Origin: CAYRYU01 sp964428355
Lineage (GTDB): Bacteria > Muiribacteriota > Ozemobacteria > Ozemobacterales > Ozemobacteraceae
Reading direction: 5' to 3'
NCBI GenBank assembly: GCA_964428355.1
Contig: CAYRYU010000025.1
Coordinates: 1-64,000, forward strand
DNA: 64,000 nucleotides
Shown here: positions 24,882 through 34,078 of the stretch, one piece after another
Layout: each line of letters opens with the position of its first letter
Position numbering within the stretch: the first letter of the stretch is position 1
Made by a program: the position numbers and the translations under genes
The notes under the pieces: generated by a model
What the model saw: only the letters and a program-made list of their open reading frames with translations
Told to the model about the DNA's origin: nothing
Database searches by the model: none

Positions 24882-26306
24882 ATGAAGAGGACGATCTTTC
24901 TGCTCGGAATCCTTGCTGCCGCCGGGGTCCTCTCGGCCCCGGTGGCCGCACAAGACCTTTCCGGCCAACTTTTCTCGGAGGGAATGAAGCTCTACTCCGC
25001 CCAAGACTACGGGGGGGCGGTTTTCTACCTCGAGCAGCTCTGCCAGATGAACCCTCAGAACCAGCAGGCGCGGTATTATCTGTTTTACAGCCTGGTGGCG
25101 ATGAAGAGGCATCCGGAGGCGATGAAGCACGTCGATCAGCTCATTTCCCGTGATCCAGGAAACCGGCAGTATCAGGATATGAAGTCCCAGCTGAGGGCAG
25201 CCATGGGAGTGTCCTCCCAGGCTCCCGCCGGTGGAACCGTCGAGGGCCTGCTGAAAAAGTTCCTTGAAGGTGGCTTCAAGGAACAGTCCGAAATCCGGGC
25301 AACCCTGGCGGAAAAGGGGGTGCCGGTTATCGAGCCGGCGATGGCTCTTCTCCGAAGTTCCCCGGTCGATTCCGAGAGACGGAGGAAAATCGAGGGGCTT
25401 CTGGCTGGTCTGAAGGGGATCCAAGCGACGCAAGCCCTCCTGAGGTATCTGAACGATTCGGAGGGGAGTGTCCGGATTTCCATCGCGCGGGTCCTCGGAA
25501 ACCGAAAGGACCCAGCTGCCCTGAATCCCCTCCAGGAAGCCCTCCCGCGCCAGGATCCGGCGGGGAAGCAATCCTTCGCCGATGCGATCGCGTTGATCAG
25601 CAAGCCAAGGGAGGATGTGCAGGCCACCCTTTCCATCCCCGACAAGATGCAGGACAGGATGTCCCATGTGGTGCCTTCCGCCTCCGTTGACGCCGCTTCC
25701 ACCGCAAGCACGGTTGCCAGGCAGGAAACCAGGAGCGGCCCCGGAGGGGCCAAGAGCCCCTCAGAAGTCATTGGAAACGCCAGGCCCCAGGCAGCGGCAG
25801 CCAAAATCCCCGTGAACCTCGAGGAACAGAAACTTCTCCAAACCATGAAAGGGGATGACGTGCGGCAAAAGAGATTCGCCGCCTACCGGATCGGGCATAT
25901 GCATTATTCCTCTCCCGATGCGATCGGGCATCTGATCCGCTCCCTTTCCTCGGAAGACGACATTCTCCATGTCACCGCCCTCGAAAGCCTTGGAAAACTG
26001 GGCCGGGATGCAGCTCCCGCCATTCCCCAGATCATTTCCGCCATGGACAAGGATTCGGTTCTTTCGATGTTCAGTGGTTTGAAATCCCTTGGTGCGATCC
26101 GCTCCAACCCCGAACTTGTCTTCCCGGTCCTGGGAAAGCACCTCGGACATTCCAGCGAAAATGTGTCGAACGCTGCGATGCGGGCTTTCGTGGAATTCGG
26201 GGAAGAGGGTGTTCCCTTTCTTGGCGAGTTGGAGAAGAGCGACTCAGAACGGGTGCGAACTATGGCGGAAAAAGCATTGGCAGAAATCCGTTCCCGCTCT
26301 CACTGA
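24882..26306 (+). CDS. Secreted TPR and HEAT-like repeat protein
   Basis: A 474-residue protein. A signal peptide ends APVAAQ. Residues about 28-100 hold two TPR-like units (EGMKLYSAQDYGGAVFYLEQ). Residues about 130-235 and 325-470 hold HEAT-like units (ATQALLRYLNDSEGSVRISIARVLGNRKDPAA; HVTALESLGKLGRDAAPAI). A low-complexity Ala/Ser/Pro linker lies between. Such repeats bind other proteins. It starts 17 bp after the large secreted protein gene and is probably the last gene of the cassette 2 operon. A role in assembling or anchoring the pilus-tip complex is a guess. Confidence 0.78.
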   Translation: MKRTIFLLGILAAAGVLSAPVAAQDLSGQLFSEGMKLYSAQDYGGAVFYLEQLCQMNPQNQQARYYLFYSLVAMKRHPEAMKHVDQLISRDPGNRQYQDMKSQLRAAMGVSSQAPAGGTVEGLLKKFLEGGFKEQSEIRATLAEKGVPVIEPAMALLRSSPVDSERRRKIEGLLAGLKGIQATQALLRYLNDSEGSVRISIARVLGNRKDPAALNPLQEALPRQDPAGKQSFADAIALISKPREDVQATLSIPDKMQDRMSHVVPSASVDAASTASTVARQETRSGPGGAKSPSEVIGNARPQAAAAKIPVNLEEQKLLQTMKGDDVRQKRFAAYRIGHMHYSSPDAIGHLIRSLSSEDDILHVTALESLGKLGRDAAPAIPQIISAMDKDSVLSMFSGLKSLGAIRSNPELVFPVLGKHLGHSSENVSNAAMRAFVEFGEEGVPFLGELEKSDSERVRTMAEKALAEIRSRSH

Positions 26307-26335
26307 AGGGGTTTCCGGGCCGACGCGGGGGAATC

Positions 26336-26350
26336 TGGCATACCCTTTGC
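26336..26350 (+). promoter_or_regulatory. Orphan sigma-54-type promoter motif
   Basis: TGGCAT-ACCCT-TTGC matches the sigma-54 boxes and differs by one base from the motif upstream of the Flp pilin at 46340. It lies between the convergent ends of the TPR/HEAT gene and the phosphatase operon and has no recognisable gene downstream on this strand. Confidence 0.45.
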
Positions 26351-26373
26351 CCATGTCAGAGCGGTTTCCTCTT

Positions 26374-29300
26374 TCACGGTTGTTTCCATTTCTGTCTTCC
26401 CAACGGAGAATCTGCCTCGGGATCTGGCGACTGGCCTGGGGAGAGTGAAAGGACTGCCGCGGTTACGTCATCTTTCCATGGGGTCTCGCCGGTATGGAGG
26501 ATGAGCCCCCTGATCATCCCATCGATCACGGCTTCCGGCTGTGGTTTCCAGAGCCCCGAAGCGATTTCCGTCAGGCGAGGAAATCCGAGCGGTTTTCCTC
26601 CCCCATCAACCGCTTCGGGGATTCCATCGGTATAGAGGAGCAGGTGGGAAGCCGGTTCCATGTGAAGGGGAAAATCCCGGTAACGCGCTTTCCTGAGAAT
26701 CCCGAGTGGAACGTTGATTCCGTTTTCAAGCATGTTGGCAGGCTTTCCTCGCTCGAGGATGTACGGGAAGCAATGACCCGCGTTGGAAAAAAGGAGTGAA
26801 CCGTTCGGGTTGGCGACACCGACGAGGCAGGTCATCATTTTGGTACGCTTCACGGAAGAGAAAAAAAGTTCGTTGATGACCGCCAGGATTGCGCTGGGAG
26901 AGATTCCGGCCTTTCCGGTAAGGTTTCCGAAAACGGCTTTCGCCATGGCCACCACGAGCGCGGCGGAAACCCCATGGCCGGAGACATCGGCGATGATGAA
27001 GGCAAGCTCTCCTCCGGGGAGCTTTTTGACGTCGAAGTAATCGCCCCCGACCTCGCGCGTCATCCGCGTATAGCCTCGGAAAGTCCATGGTGGCGATGAA
27101 TGGGGGCCCTGGGGGAGGAGTCTCGATTGCACGAGCCGCGCAACCTCGAGTTCCTCCATACCTGCAAGGGTGCGGTTGAACTCCTCCCCGATTTCCTGGA
27201 ACTCGTCGCGAGTCCGGATATGGACCCTGTGGTCGAGTCGCCTTTCCTCCATCGCTGAAACCGCGCCCATCAAGTCCCGGATAGGAGTGAGAATGCTTCG
27301 CCAGAGTCTCAGGAAAAGTGCGGCCAGGGCAAGCCCGAAGGCTGTCGCGAGGAGGGTGAAGCGGCGTCTCATCGCTTCGATCCTGGGGCTGACAGAGGAA
27401 AATGGAAGGGTCGCGACCAGGTAATAGTTCGGGATCTGTCGACAGGCCAGGGCCGCCAGGAGGGTCTCCCTTCCCCCGATTCGGGTCTTCTCCGAGTGAA
27501 GGACCCTTGGTGGAATGAGTTTCTTGAGGAATGGCTCGAAGACCCGGTGGGCGAAGGGTTCGGGATGGTTCAGGGAGTTGCGGGAAAAGGTGATCCCAAG
27601 GACTTTTGGGCGGGCGGCTTTTTCCGGGGGAAGGACCCTCCTGAGAAATTGCAGGGCCAGCGTAGACCCCTGGTGAAGGAAGGTCAGGGCGAACTGGGCC
27701 TTTCCATCTCGCCCTTTGAGAATCTGCGGAAACATATACAGTGTCATGTCCAGGTTTCCCGTGAAAACGAACTGGCCGATCATCTGAAGGCTCTGGTGGA
27801 CGAGGGTCCACCCCTCGGACTCGAGGAGGCCGCCCAGGACGATGTCGGCACGCTGGTTCCGATCGGTGGAAGGTGCCTTGAGTGCATTGAAAAGAACCAT
27901 GGTACTTCGTGCCCAGTTGATCGTGAAGTCCAGAAAGGCGTTTTTGAAGAAGCGGAATGAGACCAGACCTTCGGGCTTGATTCCCTTTCCCCGGCCGAAG
28001 AAGAGCTTCCTGTTGCCCCGATGGTCTATCATCCCTTGCCGGTCGAACACGCTGTGGAGGAGGTTCCAGCGTTGGGGTGGTGGAATCACCGCCAACTTTC
28101 TGATGTTAATGAAGACGTCCGAATGATCACGGCACAGGATCCCGCTCGACGCGATGAGCATCAGCGTGTCCAACTCCTCGTCGAGTTCCCACTTCTCGGT
28201 CTCCTTGACGAGACGTCCGAGAACGGATTCCGGGGCAATGTTCACGCCCTCACCCGGTCCATCACGGAAAACCTTGACCATGGGGACGGCCTGGGCTTCG
28301 GAAAGGGCTTCGTCCATTCGTCTGCACCAGTCCCCGTACTTCGCCTCCTTTTCCCGGATGATCATCGGGAACCGCTGGTCGATGGAGGTGAGACGTTCTT
28401 CGAGCTTCCAGAGCGACTCCTCGACTATCGCCCGGGAGCGACTCTCGAGGAATTGGCGGCCGTAAACCAAGGCAAGGGCCAGTATCAGGATACCGGGCAG
28501 GCCGATGAAGCCTGTCAGAAGAACCCTGACCGAAACAGAACCTGCCTGGTGGCCTTTTTGCCAGAGAAGAAAAGTCATCAATCCGATGGAGAACACCACG
28601 AAGCCGATCGTGATCGGGAAAGAAGTTTTGGATGGGGCTGGAACGTATCCGAAAAGGGTTATCTGTTCCAGGCATGGAACGAAAACGATCCAGCCCGGTC
28701 CAAACGGAAAGACATCCCTCTCGGAGTGTTCGAGCCGGTGCGCCATTTCCCTCAAAGCTTCCGGATCGATTCCTGGCGGAATCATTCCCCTTCCAGGGTA
28801 GACCGTGTCGATGAAACCCGCTTCCAGTCCAGGAGGGAGCATGAGTTGGAGCGCGTTCCGGGCCAGGAAGGCTTCTTCGAAAAGGCTTTGGTTGATCTTG
28901 AGGAGGACCCCTGAGGCCATGCCTGGAAGAAGGTTCGGGGCGAACTTCCATCCTGCCAGGACCCGTTTGTCCCTTTGGAAGAGGCTGTGAATCTTCCCGG
29001 GCCGGGAAATGAGTTCTTTCCAGTCGAATCCCTGGAAAATCGGTTGGGCGAGGGCGTTCACATCGTGGGGAACCCTGAAAGCGGCCTTCCAGGGTTTGCG
29101 GATCCAGGAAAAAACGGTTTCGAGGCGGGCACCCATGTCCTTATCCTTTTCGGGATCCGTGGAGAGAAGCTTCCCATCGGCATTGAAAAACCATACCTGG
29201 ACAAGATTTCCTGGAAAGGGGGCGGTCAGCTCGCGGAGTCCGTCGCGGAAAGCCGGTTGCCCGACGGGGTGCATTTTGGCGATTTCCCAGACCCGCTTCA

Positions 29301-29520
29301 GCATCTCGCCGAAAAGATCTTCCGGGCGCGCTGAATCGCTTACCCTTCGGAGCAGGGACCTTGCCAGATCGACTTCTTCGGGGACCAGGGTTCCTTGCGG
29401 AGAACCGGTTTCCCTGGTCGGGATTTCCTCAACGGGAAATCCTGCAAAGCAGAGAAGAGTGCAATGGAAAATGAAAAAGATCCCCAGCAAACCGGGCCCC
29501 AGTTTTCCTCGCCGTTTCAT
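26374..29520 (-). CDS. Membrane SpoIIE/PP2C-type sensor phosphatase
   Basis: A 1048-residue protein. It has a signal-anchor helix (about 9-26), an extracytoplasmic region to about 300, two TM helices (about 303-320, 330-353), a second large sensor region, a TM near 725-745, a HAMP domain (SILTPIRDLMGAVSAMEE), then a PPM/SpoIIE phosphatase with EVGGDYFD (near 830), IADVSGHG, LLYTDGIPEA and a final DDVTAAVL. All metal-binding aspartates are present. Such enzymes usually dephosphorylate anti-sigma-factor antagonists in partner-switching systems, but no such partner is encoded in this window. The ATG overlaps the stop of the upstream phosphatase gene by 4 bp. Confidence 0.9.
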   Translation of the reverse strand: MKRRGKLGPGLLGIFFIFHCTLLCFAGFPVEEIPTRETGSPQGTLVPEEVDLARSLLRRVSDSARPEDLFGEMLKRVWEIAKMHPVGQPAFRDGLRELTAPFPGNLVQVWFFNADGKLLSTDPEKDKDMGARLETVFSWIRKPWKAAFRVPHDVNALAQPIFQGFDWKELISRPGKIHSLFQRDKRVLAGWKFAPNLLPGMASGVLLKINQSLFEEAFLARNALQLMLPPGLEAGFIDTVYPGRGMIPPGIDPEALREMAHRLEHSERDVFPFGPGWIVFVPCLEQITLFGYVPAPSKTSFPITIGFVVFSIGLMTFLLWQKGHQAGSVSVRVLLTGFIGLPGILILALALVYGRQFLESRSRAIVEESLWKLEERLTSIDQRFPMIIREKEAKYGDWCRRMDEALSEAQAVPMVKVFRDGPGEGVNIAPESVLGRLVKETEKWELDEELDTLMLIASSGILCRDHSDVFINIRKLAVIPPPQRWNLLHSVFDRQGMIDHRGNRKLFFGRGKGIKPEGLVSFRFFKNAFLDFTINWARSTMVLFNALKAPSTDRNQRADIVLGGLLESEGWTLVHQSLQMIGQFVFTGNLDMTLYMFPQILKGRDGKAQFALTFLHQGSTLALQFLRRVLPPEKAARPKVLGITFSRNSLNHPEPFAHRVFEPFLKKLIPPRVLHSEKTRIGGRETLLAALACRQIPNYYLVATLPFSSVSPRIEAMRRRFTLLATAFGLALAALFLRLWRSILTPIRDLMGAVSAMEERRLDHRVHIRTRDEFQEIGEEFNRTLAGMEELEVARLVQSRLLPQGPHSSPPWTFRGYTRMTREVGGDYFDVKKLPGGELAFIIADVSGHGVSAALVVAMAKAVFGNLTGKAGISPSAILAVINELFFSSVKRTKMMTCLVGVANPNGSLLFSNAGHCFPYILERGKPANMLENGINVPLGILRKARYRDFPLHMEPASHLLLYTDGIPEAVDGGGKPLGFPRLTEIASGLWKPQPEAVIDGMIRGLILHTGETPWKDDVTAAVLSLSPGQSPDPEADSPLGRQKWKQP

Positions 29521-32500
29521 ACGGTCGGTTCCTTAGGAAGTGCCGGATCGATCGAAAGAACCAGGAGAGTCTGGTCATCCTCTGGAACCGTCTTCCCTGA
29601 CCAATCTCGCGTTTTCTGGAAAACCGACTCGATCAGGATGTCCGGGCCGACCTGGGCTGGGCCCGAAACCATCTTCGCAAAACGGTCATAGCCGAACGGC
29701 TCGCCTCGCGAATCAAGGCTTTCTATTATCCCGTCCGTATAGAGGACCAGTCGACTGCCAGGACAAAGGTCGATCCTTCCCTCCTTGAAACGGCCCTGGG
29801 CCTTGATTCCAAGCGGATAACCCGGATGGCCCAGGAAGACCCCGCTTTGGGTCGGAGTGGAAAGTATTCCGAACGGATGGCCGGCAACGGAAAAGGACAG
29901 CTTCATCTCTCCTGGATCGAGGATGCCCAGCCAGAGGGACATCGGCCTGAAGCGCCCGCCCTGTTCACGGAACTCGGCATTCATAGCTTCGAGGATTTCG
30001 CCGGGGTTGCGGAGAGACCGTGCCCCGAGGATCAGGCCCATCTTGGCGGCGGCGGTCACGAGCGATGCGGGAATTCCGTGCCCCGCAACGTCGCCGACGG
30101 CGAAAACCAGTCGTCCCTCGGGAGTGGTGAACCAATCGAAGAAATCCCCGCCCAGGTTCGTCGCCGTCCGACATATTCCGTGCACCGACCATCCTTCTCC
30201 GCTTGCCGGTTTTTCCGGCCAGAGATTTTCCTGAACGGATCGGGCTATCTTCAAATCCCTGAGGTCGCCAAGGATTTCCGAAAGCCGGTTCCCGATCCGG
30301 TCCAGTTCAGAAATTCCACCGATCCGGACAGTCTTTTCGAAATCCCTGTTCTTCAAGGCGAAAAGTCCCTCCCCAAGACGCGAAAGTGGCCCAAGAAGCT
30401 TCGAAGAAAAGAGATGGGCGGCCAGGACTCCCAGAACGAGCAGGGAAACCGTCAGTGCCCACAAGCGTCGGTCAAGGCCCCGAATTCCCCTGAGTACAAC
30501 TTCATGGGGTTGCGCAAGCAGAAGGACGTAATCCTCGAGATTCGTGCCTTTGATTGCCGTCAGAAGATACTCACGGTTCGAGATAGCCCCGACAAGGTAC
30601 TGCGGAACCTGGGAGAACATCACCTGATCGGCAACGCGCCGGAGAATCAGGTTGTCCATCGTCCGAATTCGGGGGAATGCCCGAAGGGGGGCACGGCGGG
30701 TCATAGGTATGGCGGCTGGACGGGGTTCCTCTGTTTCCTGCGCCAGAGCTTGTTCCAAAAACCATTGCGAAAGGAACCGACGCTGCAGGTAACGCCGGTC
30801 GAGTGTCAGGAAGATAATGCATGATGGGGCTCCATCAGGTCCCCGGATCAATTCTGTGAATGTGAAAAGCGGGATGTCCATGATTGTCTGTTTCTGGATC
30901 TTTCCCCGGCGGCGGATGATCCAATAGTAAGACCCCGCCGCTCCGTCGGAGGTTTCTTCAAAACGGGCCGTTTGGGGAACACCCGACGCGACATCCTGGA
31001 GCTTGAAACCCGAAACCGCCTGGCTCGAAAAATTCTCCAGGATTCGTCCCATCGCTTCATTTGCTTTGGCAAAAACGCTTTTGGGAGACATCCGGCGGAA
31101 AAGCGACCGGTTCCGGACATCGACACAGTTGACCGAAGCGAGGTCCCGGGGGTTGGAATCCACCAGACGTGCAAGATCGGGGAGGGCTGCCCGGATTTCG
31201 GGAATTGTCTTTCCCTCGAGTCGGGAGGCGAACTCCTCGAAAGGCTTGATGCACCGCAGAACTTCCTGGAGGAAAGCCCTGTCGAGTCTTTCCAGGAGTT
31301 CCATGTGACGTTGCTGGAACTCCCTTTTCAACCGGGATTCCTGGAATCGGCGATCCACCAGAGCGGCGGTCATCAGGGAGCCCGCAAGCAATGAACCTCC
31401 GCCAAGAAGGATCAGTATGATCCTGGACCGGAGTCCGATGAACCACCCTGCCGAAAGCGTTGCCCAGGCAAGCAGCAGCGCACCCGCGATCGCGGATATG
31501 GTGAGTAGCGCCTGGTTCAGGAACGTCCCTGGATCGGGGTCGGAAACCTCCGATTCCAGGCAGAAGAGGCGCTGCCCGCCCTGGCAATCGAGCATGACTC
31601 CGAGCCTTCCTCCGAGGGAAAACTCGTTCGGCCGGTTTCCTGCATCCCTCAAAATCTTTGTAAGCCGTGAAAGGAGGGATGCGTGAGGGGCCGAACCGGG
31701 AGAAACCCGCCGGCCGAAAGCGGTTCCGCGAGAGGCCGTCTCACGGGAAGCGGTTCCGCGAGAGGGCTGGCCGTTCCTGCGGGATCCGCCCAAAGTCTCG
31801 CCAAATGCGGGTCTCAACCTATCCGGGAAGGCGGGATCCCACCATCCGACGAGGAGCGATCTCGGAGCGACCCGGCGGACCTCCTGGATCGCCCTGTCGA
31901 AAAGCGCAGGTCGGTCCATTCCTTCGAGGTTGACAAAGGCTACAAGAAAACCCCGAATCCTTCCTTTTCTGGTGCGAAGGGGCCACCATCCTCCCCAAGC
32001 CCTGTTCCAGAGATTGCCAATTCTCATGAAACAACCCGGATTCGGGGACATTGCTCCAAGGGCATCCCGATTTCCGCAGAAGGCGGAGAAGATCCGGTCA
32101 TTCTCGGGTTTTCCAGGATTCTTCAGCGCTTCCATGAACCTCCTGGAAGCCTTTCGGGGTAGGGTAGGGGACCCTTCGAATGGAAGGGGGTTTCCCTCTG
32201 AATCGAAAAGGAGTATCTCGAGAATCCCCCCTTCGTCTCTGGTAACCCGGGCCAACCTCCCAGCAAGCGAACGAAGCTGGATCGGAAGGTTCGAAAGCCT
32301 TTCCATGAGCCTTTGGAACCTGGTTTCGGGGTTTCCCATGACCGCCGTTCGGCTGAGGATCTGGCGCATCTGGGAAGCCCTTTCCTTACGGCTTTCGGCC
32401 ACCTCCGCACGGGCTCTGTCATCGATGAGACGAAGGCCGAGGAAAAAGGGGATTCCGATAAATACCGCTATCGAAAACAGTGCCCAGAAGACCGAACGCA

Positions 32501-32576
32501 GACGTCGCCGCTCCGTCCCTCCTGAGAAATCCTGGTGGTGCGTGGGGTTGGGCTTCTCCCGCTCACGGGCGACCAT
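29517..32576 (-). CDS. Second membrane SpoIIE/PP2C-type sensor phosphatase
   Basis: A 1019-residue protein from ATG 32576, preceded by GGGAGAGG; the frame runs 113 codons further upstream but without a ribosome site and across the divergent promoter region. TM helices lie near residues 27-45, 390-435 and 750-775. A long extracytoplasmic sensor region follows the first. HAMP-like and PP2C domains end the protein: NLGGDFFD, VGDVAGHG, VLYTDGIIES, EDDQTLLVL. It has the same architecture as its coupled neighbour, so the pair probably arose by duplication, though the sensor regions differ. A 10-residue repeat (SRGTASRETA) occupies a linker at 31718-31765. Confidence 0.87.
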   Translation of the reverse strand: MVAREREKPNPTHHQDFSGGTERRRLRSVFWALFSIAVFIGIPFFLGLRLIDDRARAEVAESRKERASQMRQILSRTAVMGNPETRFQRLMERLSNLPIQLRSLAGRLARVTRDEGGILEILLFDSEGNPLPFEGSPTLPRKASRRFMEALKNPGKPENDRIFSAFCGNRDALGAMSPNPGCFMRIGNLWNRAWGGWWPLRTRKGRIRGFLVAFVNLEGMDRPALFDRAIQEVRRVAPRSLLVGWWDPAFPDRLRPAFGETLGGSRRNGQPSRGTASRETASRGTAFGRRVSPGSAPHASLLSRLTKILRDAGNRPNEFSLGGRLGVMLDCQGGQRLFCLESEVSDPDPGTFLNQALLTISAIAGALLLAWATLSAGWFIGLRSRIILILLGGGSLLAGSLMTAALVDRRFQESRLKREFQQRHMELLERLDRAFLQEVLRCIKPFEEFASRLEGKTIPEIRAALPDLARLVDSNPRDLASVNCVDVRNRSLFRRMSPKSVFAKANEAMGRILENFSSQAVSGFKLQDVASGVPQTARFEETSDGAAGSYYWIIRRRGKIQKQTIMDIPLFTFTELIRGPDGAPSCIIFLTLDRRYLQRRFLSQWFLEQALAQETEEPRPAAIPMTRRAPLRAFPRIRTMDNLILRRVADQVMFSQVPQYLVGAISNREYLLTAIKGTNLEDYVLLLAQPHEVVLRGIRGLDRRLWALTVSLLVLGVLAAHLFSSKLLGPLSRLGEGLFALKNRDFEKTVRIGGISELDRIGNRLSEILGDLRDLKIARSVQENLWPEKPASGEGWSVHGICRTATNLGGDFFDWFTTPEGRLVFAVGDVAGHGIPASLVTAAAKMGLILGARSLRNPGEILEAMNAEFREQGGRFRPMSLWLGILDPGEMKLSFSVAGHPFGILSTPTQSGVFLGHPGYPLGIKAQGRFKEGRIDLCPGSRLVLYTDGIIESLDSRGEPFGYDRFAKMVSGPAQVGPDILIESVFQKTRDWSGKTVPEDDQTLLVLSIDPALPKEPTV
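31718..31765. repeat. 18-bp repeat, two copies at 30-bp spacing, inside phosphatase gene
   Basis: AAGCGGTTCCGCGAGAGG occurs at 31718 and again at 31748. The spacing of 30 bp keeps the frame and gives a Ser/Arg/Thr-rich ten-residue repeat in a likely linker of the second phosphatase. Confidence 0.8.
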
Positions 32577-32801
32577 GCTTTTCCTCTCCCTTTTATCGCC
32601 TTCCCGATCCGGACCCGATCCAAGAATAATCCACCACGAAAGATTTAGCCACCCGGGAATGCGGTCAAGACCGAGGACGGATTCAGTGTTCGCATTTCCG
32701 GGGATTCCGGCTAACCCAAGAAGTGATCTGGGTCCGTCGTTCTCTCCAAAAATCGCGGGTGCAACCGCAAATCCTTGGCGATTTGGGTGGCCTGGTCCGG
32801 T

Positions 32802-32830
32802 TTGCCCTCTTTTCCAGGATGGGGTAGAAT
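32802..32830 (+). promoter_or_regulatory. Sigma-70-like promoter before the DUF1343 gene
   Basis: TTGCCC, 17 bases, TAGAAT. The -10 box ends six bases before the ATG at 32837, so the transcript would be leaderless or nearly so. The block closely matches one upstream of the Hpt gene (13791-13821). The 260-bp divergent region 32577-32836 otherwise shows no gene. Confidence 0.45.
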
Positions 32831-32836
32831 AGGAAC

Positions 32837-34078
32837 ATGAGGTCGGTGAGGTGTTTCCCCCTTTTGTGGGCGGTTTTATCGGTTTTGGGGGTGATTGTTT
32901 CAAGCGCCGAAGCACAACCTACGGTGAAGCTCGGAATCGAGGTTCTTGCGACCGAGCATCCGGAGATGGTCCGTGGGAAAAAGGTTGCGCTGCTTTGCTC
33001 CCCCGCCTCATTGGATGGGAACCTCCGGCCCTCGGTCGATCGCCTTGCCAAAGCCTCCACCGTGGAGGTCATCTTCACCGCGGACACGTTTTTCCGGGAA
33101 ACCGCAGCCTCCCCGGAGGCCGAAGGCCAGGTGGACGTGGTCACCGGGGCGCGTGTGATCAAGATCGAAGATCCGCTGGTTCGGCCGAGGGCCGACTCGG
33201 TCAAGGGGCTCGACCTGATCGTGGTGGACGTGCAGGATCTCGGGATCAGGTTCTTCCAGTATGTCACCCTTGTCGCCCAATTCCTCGAGCTGGCGCGGGA
33301 AGCCGGAATCCCCATCATCGTCCTCGACCGGCCCAACCCCATCAACGGAATCACCGTTTCCGGACCGGTCCTCGACGTGAATTTCCGAAGCCGGTTCGGG
33401 GTTTTCCCGATCCCTTTGGTTTATGGCATGACGATCGGGGAGCTTTCCCTCTACTTCAACAAGGTTTTCGGAATCGGTGCGAAACTGACTGTAATCGGCA
33501 TGGAGAACTATTCCCGGCTTTTGGAGTATTCGGAGTCGGGGTTGCATTGGGCGATGCCCTCCGACCACCTGCCCGAACCTTCCACCCCGGCTTATTATGC
33601 AGTAACGGGCTTCCTGGGCGAACTTGGGGTCTTCTCGACCGGGGTTGGGACCACCCGCCCGTTCCATTTCGTCCTCGCCCCCTGGATTGACGGCCAGATC
33701 CTGGCACAGAAGCTTGGCTATTTGCAGCTTCCGGGAGTCAAGTTCAAGGCGACGAACATTACGCCGATGTACGGCCTTTTCCAGCAGAAGCGCACCCCCG
33801 GAATCGAGATAGTCATCGACAACACCATTCTTTTCGATCCCTTCCTCACCGGTTTCGCAATCCTGCAAGCGCTTTTCGAGCTGTATCCCGACAAAATCCC
33901 CCTCGCGAATCCGACCGTCTCCCAGGGAATGGATACCCTGTTGGGGGGCTCCTTCGCTCGGAATGCCATCTTGAAAAGGACACCCGTGAACGAGACCTCG
34001 TCATCCCTCGAGATGCAGCTGAAGGAGTTCCGGAAGAACCGGAAGTCGTTTCTCATCTACCAGGACCTGACGCCATGA
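32837..34078 (+). CDS. DUF1343 (NamZ-like) exported protein, probably catalytically inactive
   Basis: A 413-residue protein with signal peptide (VLGVIVSSAEAQP). It belongs to DUF1343, the exo-beta-N-acetylmuramidase NamZ family: DVQDLGIRFFQYVTL, IVLDRPNPINGITVSGPVLD, GMTIGELSLYFN and TTRPFHF are family motifs. However, the usual PEHG motif carrying the proposed catalytic Glu reads FTADTF here (80-85), and the RHGM/KHGM His reads VYGM (195-198). It is therefore probably a non-catalytic peptidoglycan-binding relative. Its TGA overlaps the ATG of the first pilin of cassette 3, so it is co-translated with pilins and may help the structure cross or dock on the cell wall. Confidence 0.88.
   Translation: MRSVRCFPLLWAVLSVLGVIVSSAEAQPTVKLGIEVLATEHPEMVRGKKVALLCSPASLDGNLRPSVDRLAKASTVEVIFTADTFFRETAASPEAEGQVDVVTGARVIKIEDPLVRPRADSVKGLDLIVVDVQDLGIRFFQYVTLVAQFLELAREAGIPIIVLDRPNPINGITVSGPVLDVNFRSRFGVFPIPLVYGMTIGELSLYFNKVFGIGAKLTVIGMENYSRLLEYSESGLHWAMPSDHLPEPSTPAYYAVTGFLGELGVFSTGVGTTRPFHFVLAPWIDGQILAQKLGYLQLPGVKFKATNITPMYGLFQQKRTPGIEIVIDNTILFDPFLTGFAILQALFELYPDKIPLANPTVSQGMDTLLGGSFARNAILKRTPVNETSSSLEMQLKEFRKNRKSFLIYQDLTP

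Noticed and set aside
26354..26449. 31-codon open frame after the orphan sigma-54 motif
   Set aside because: Its ATG lies upstream of the expected transcription start, it has no ribosome site, and it is antisense to the phosphatase gene.
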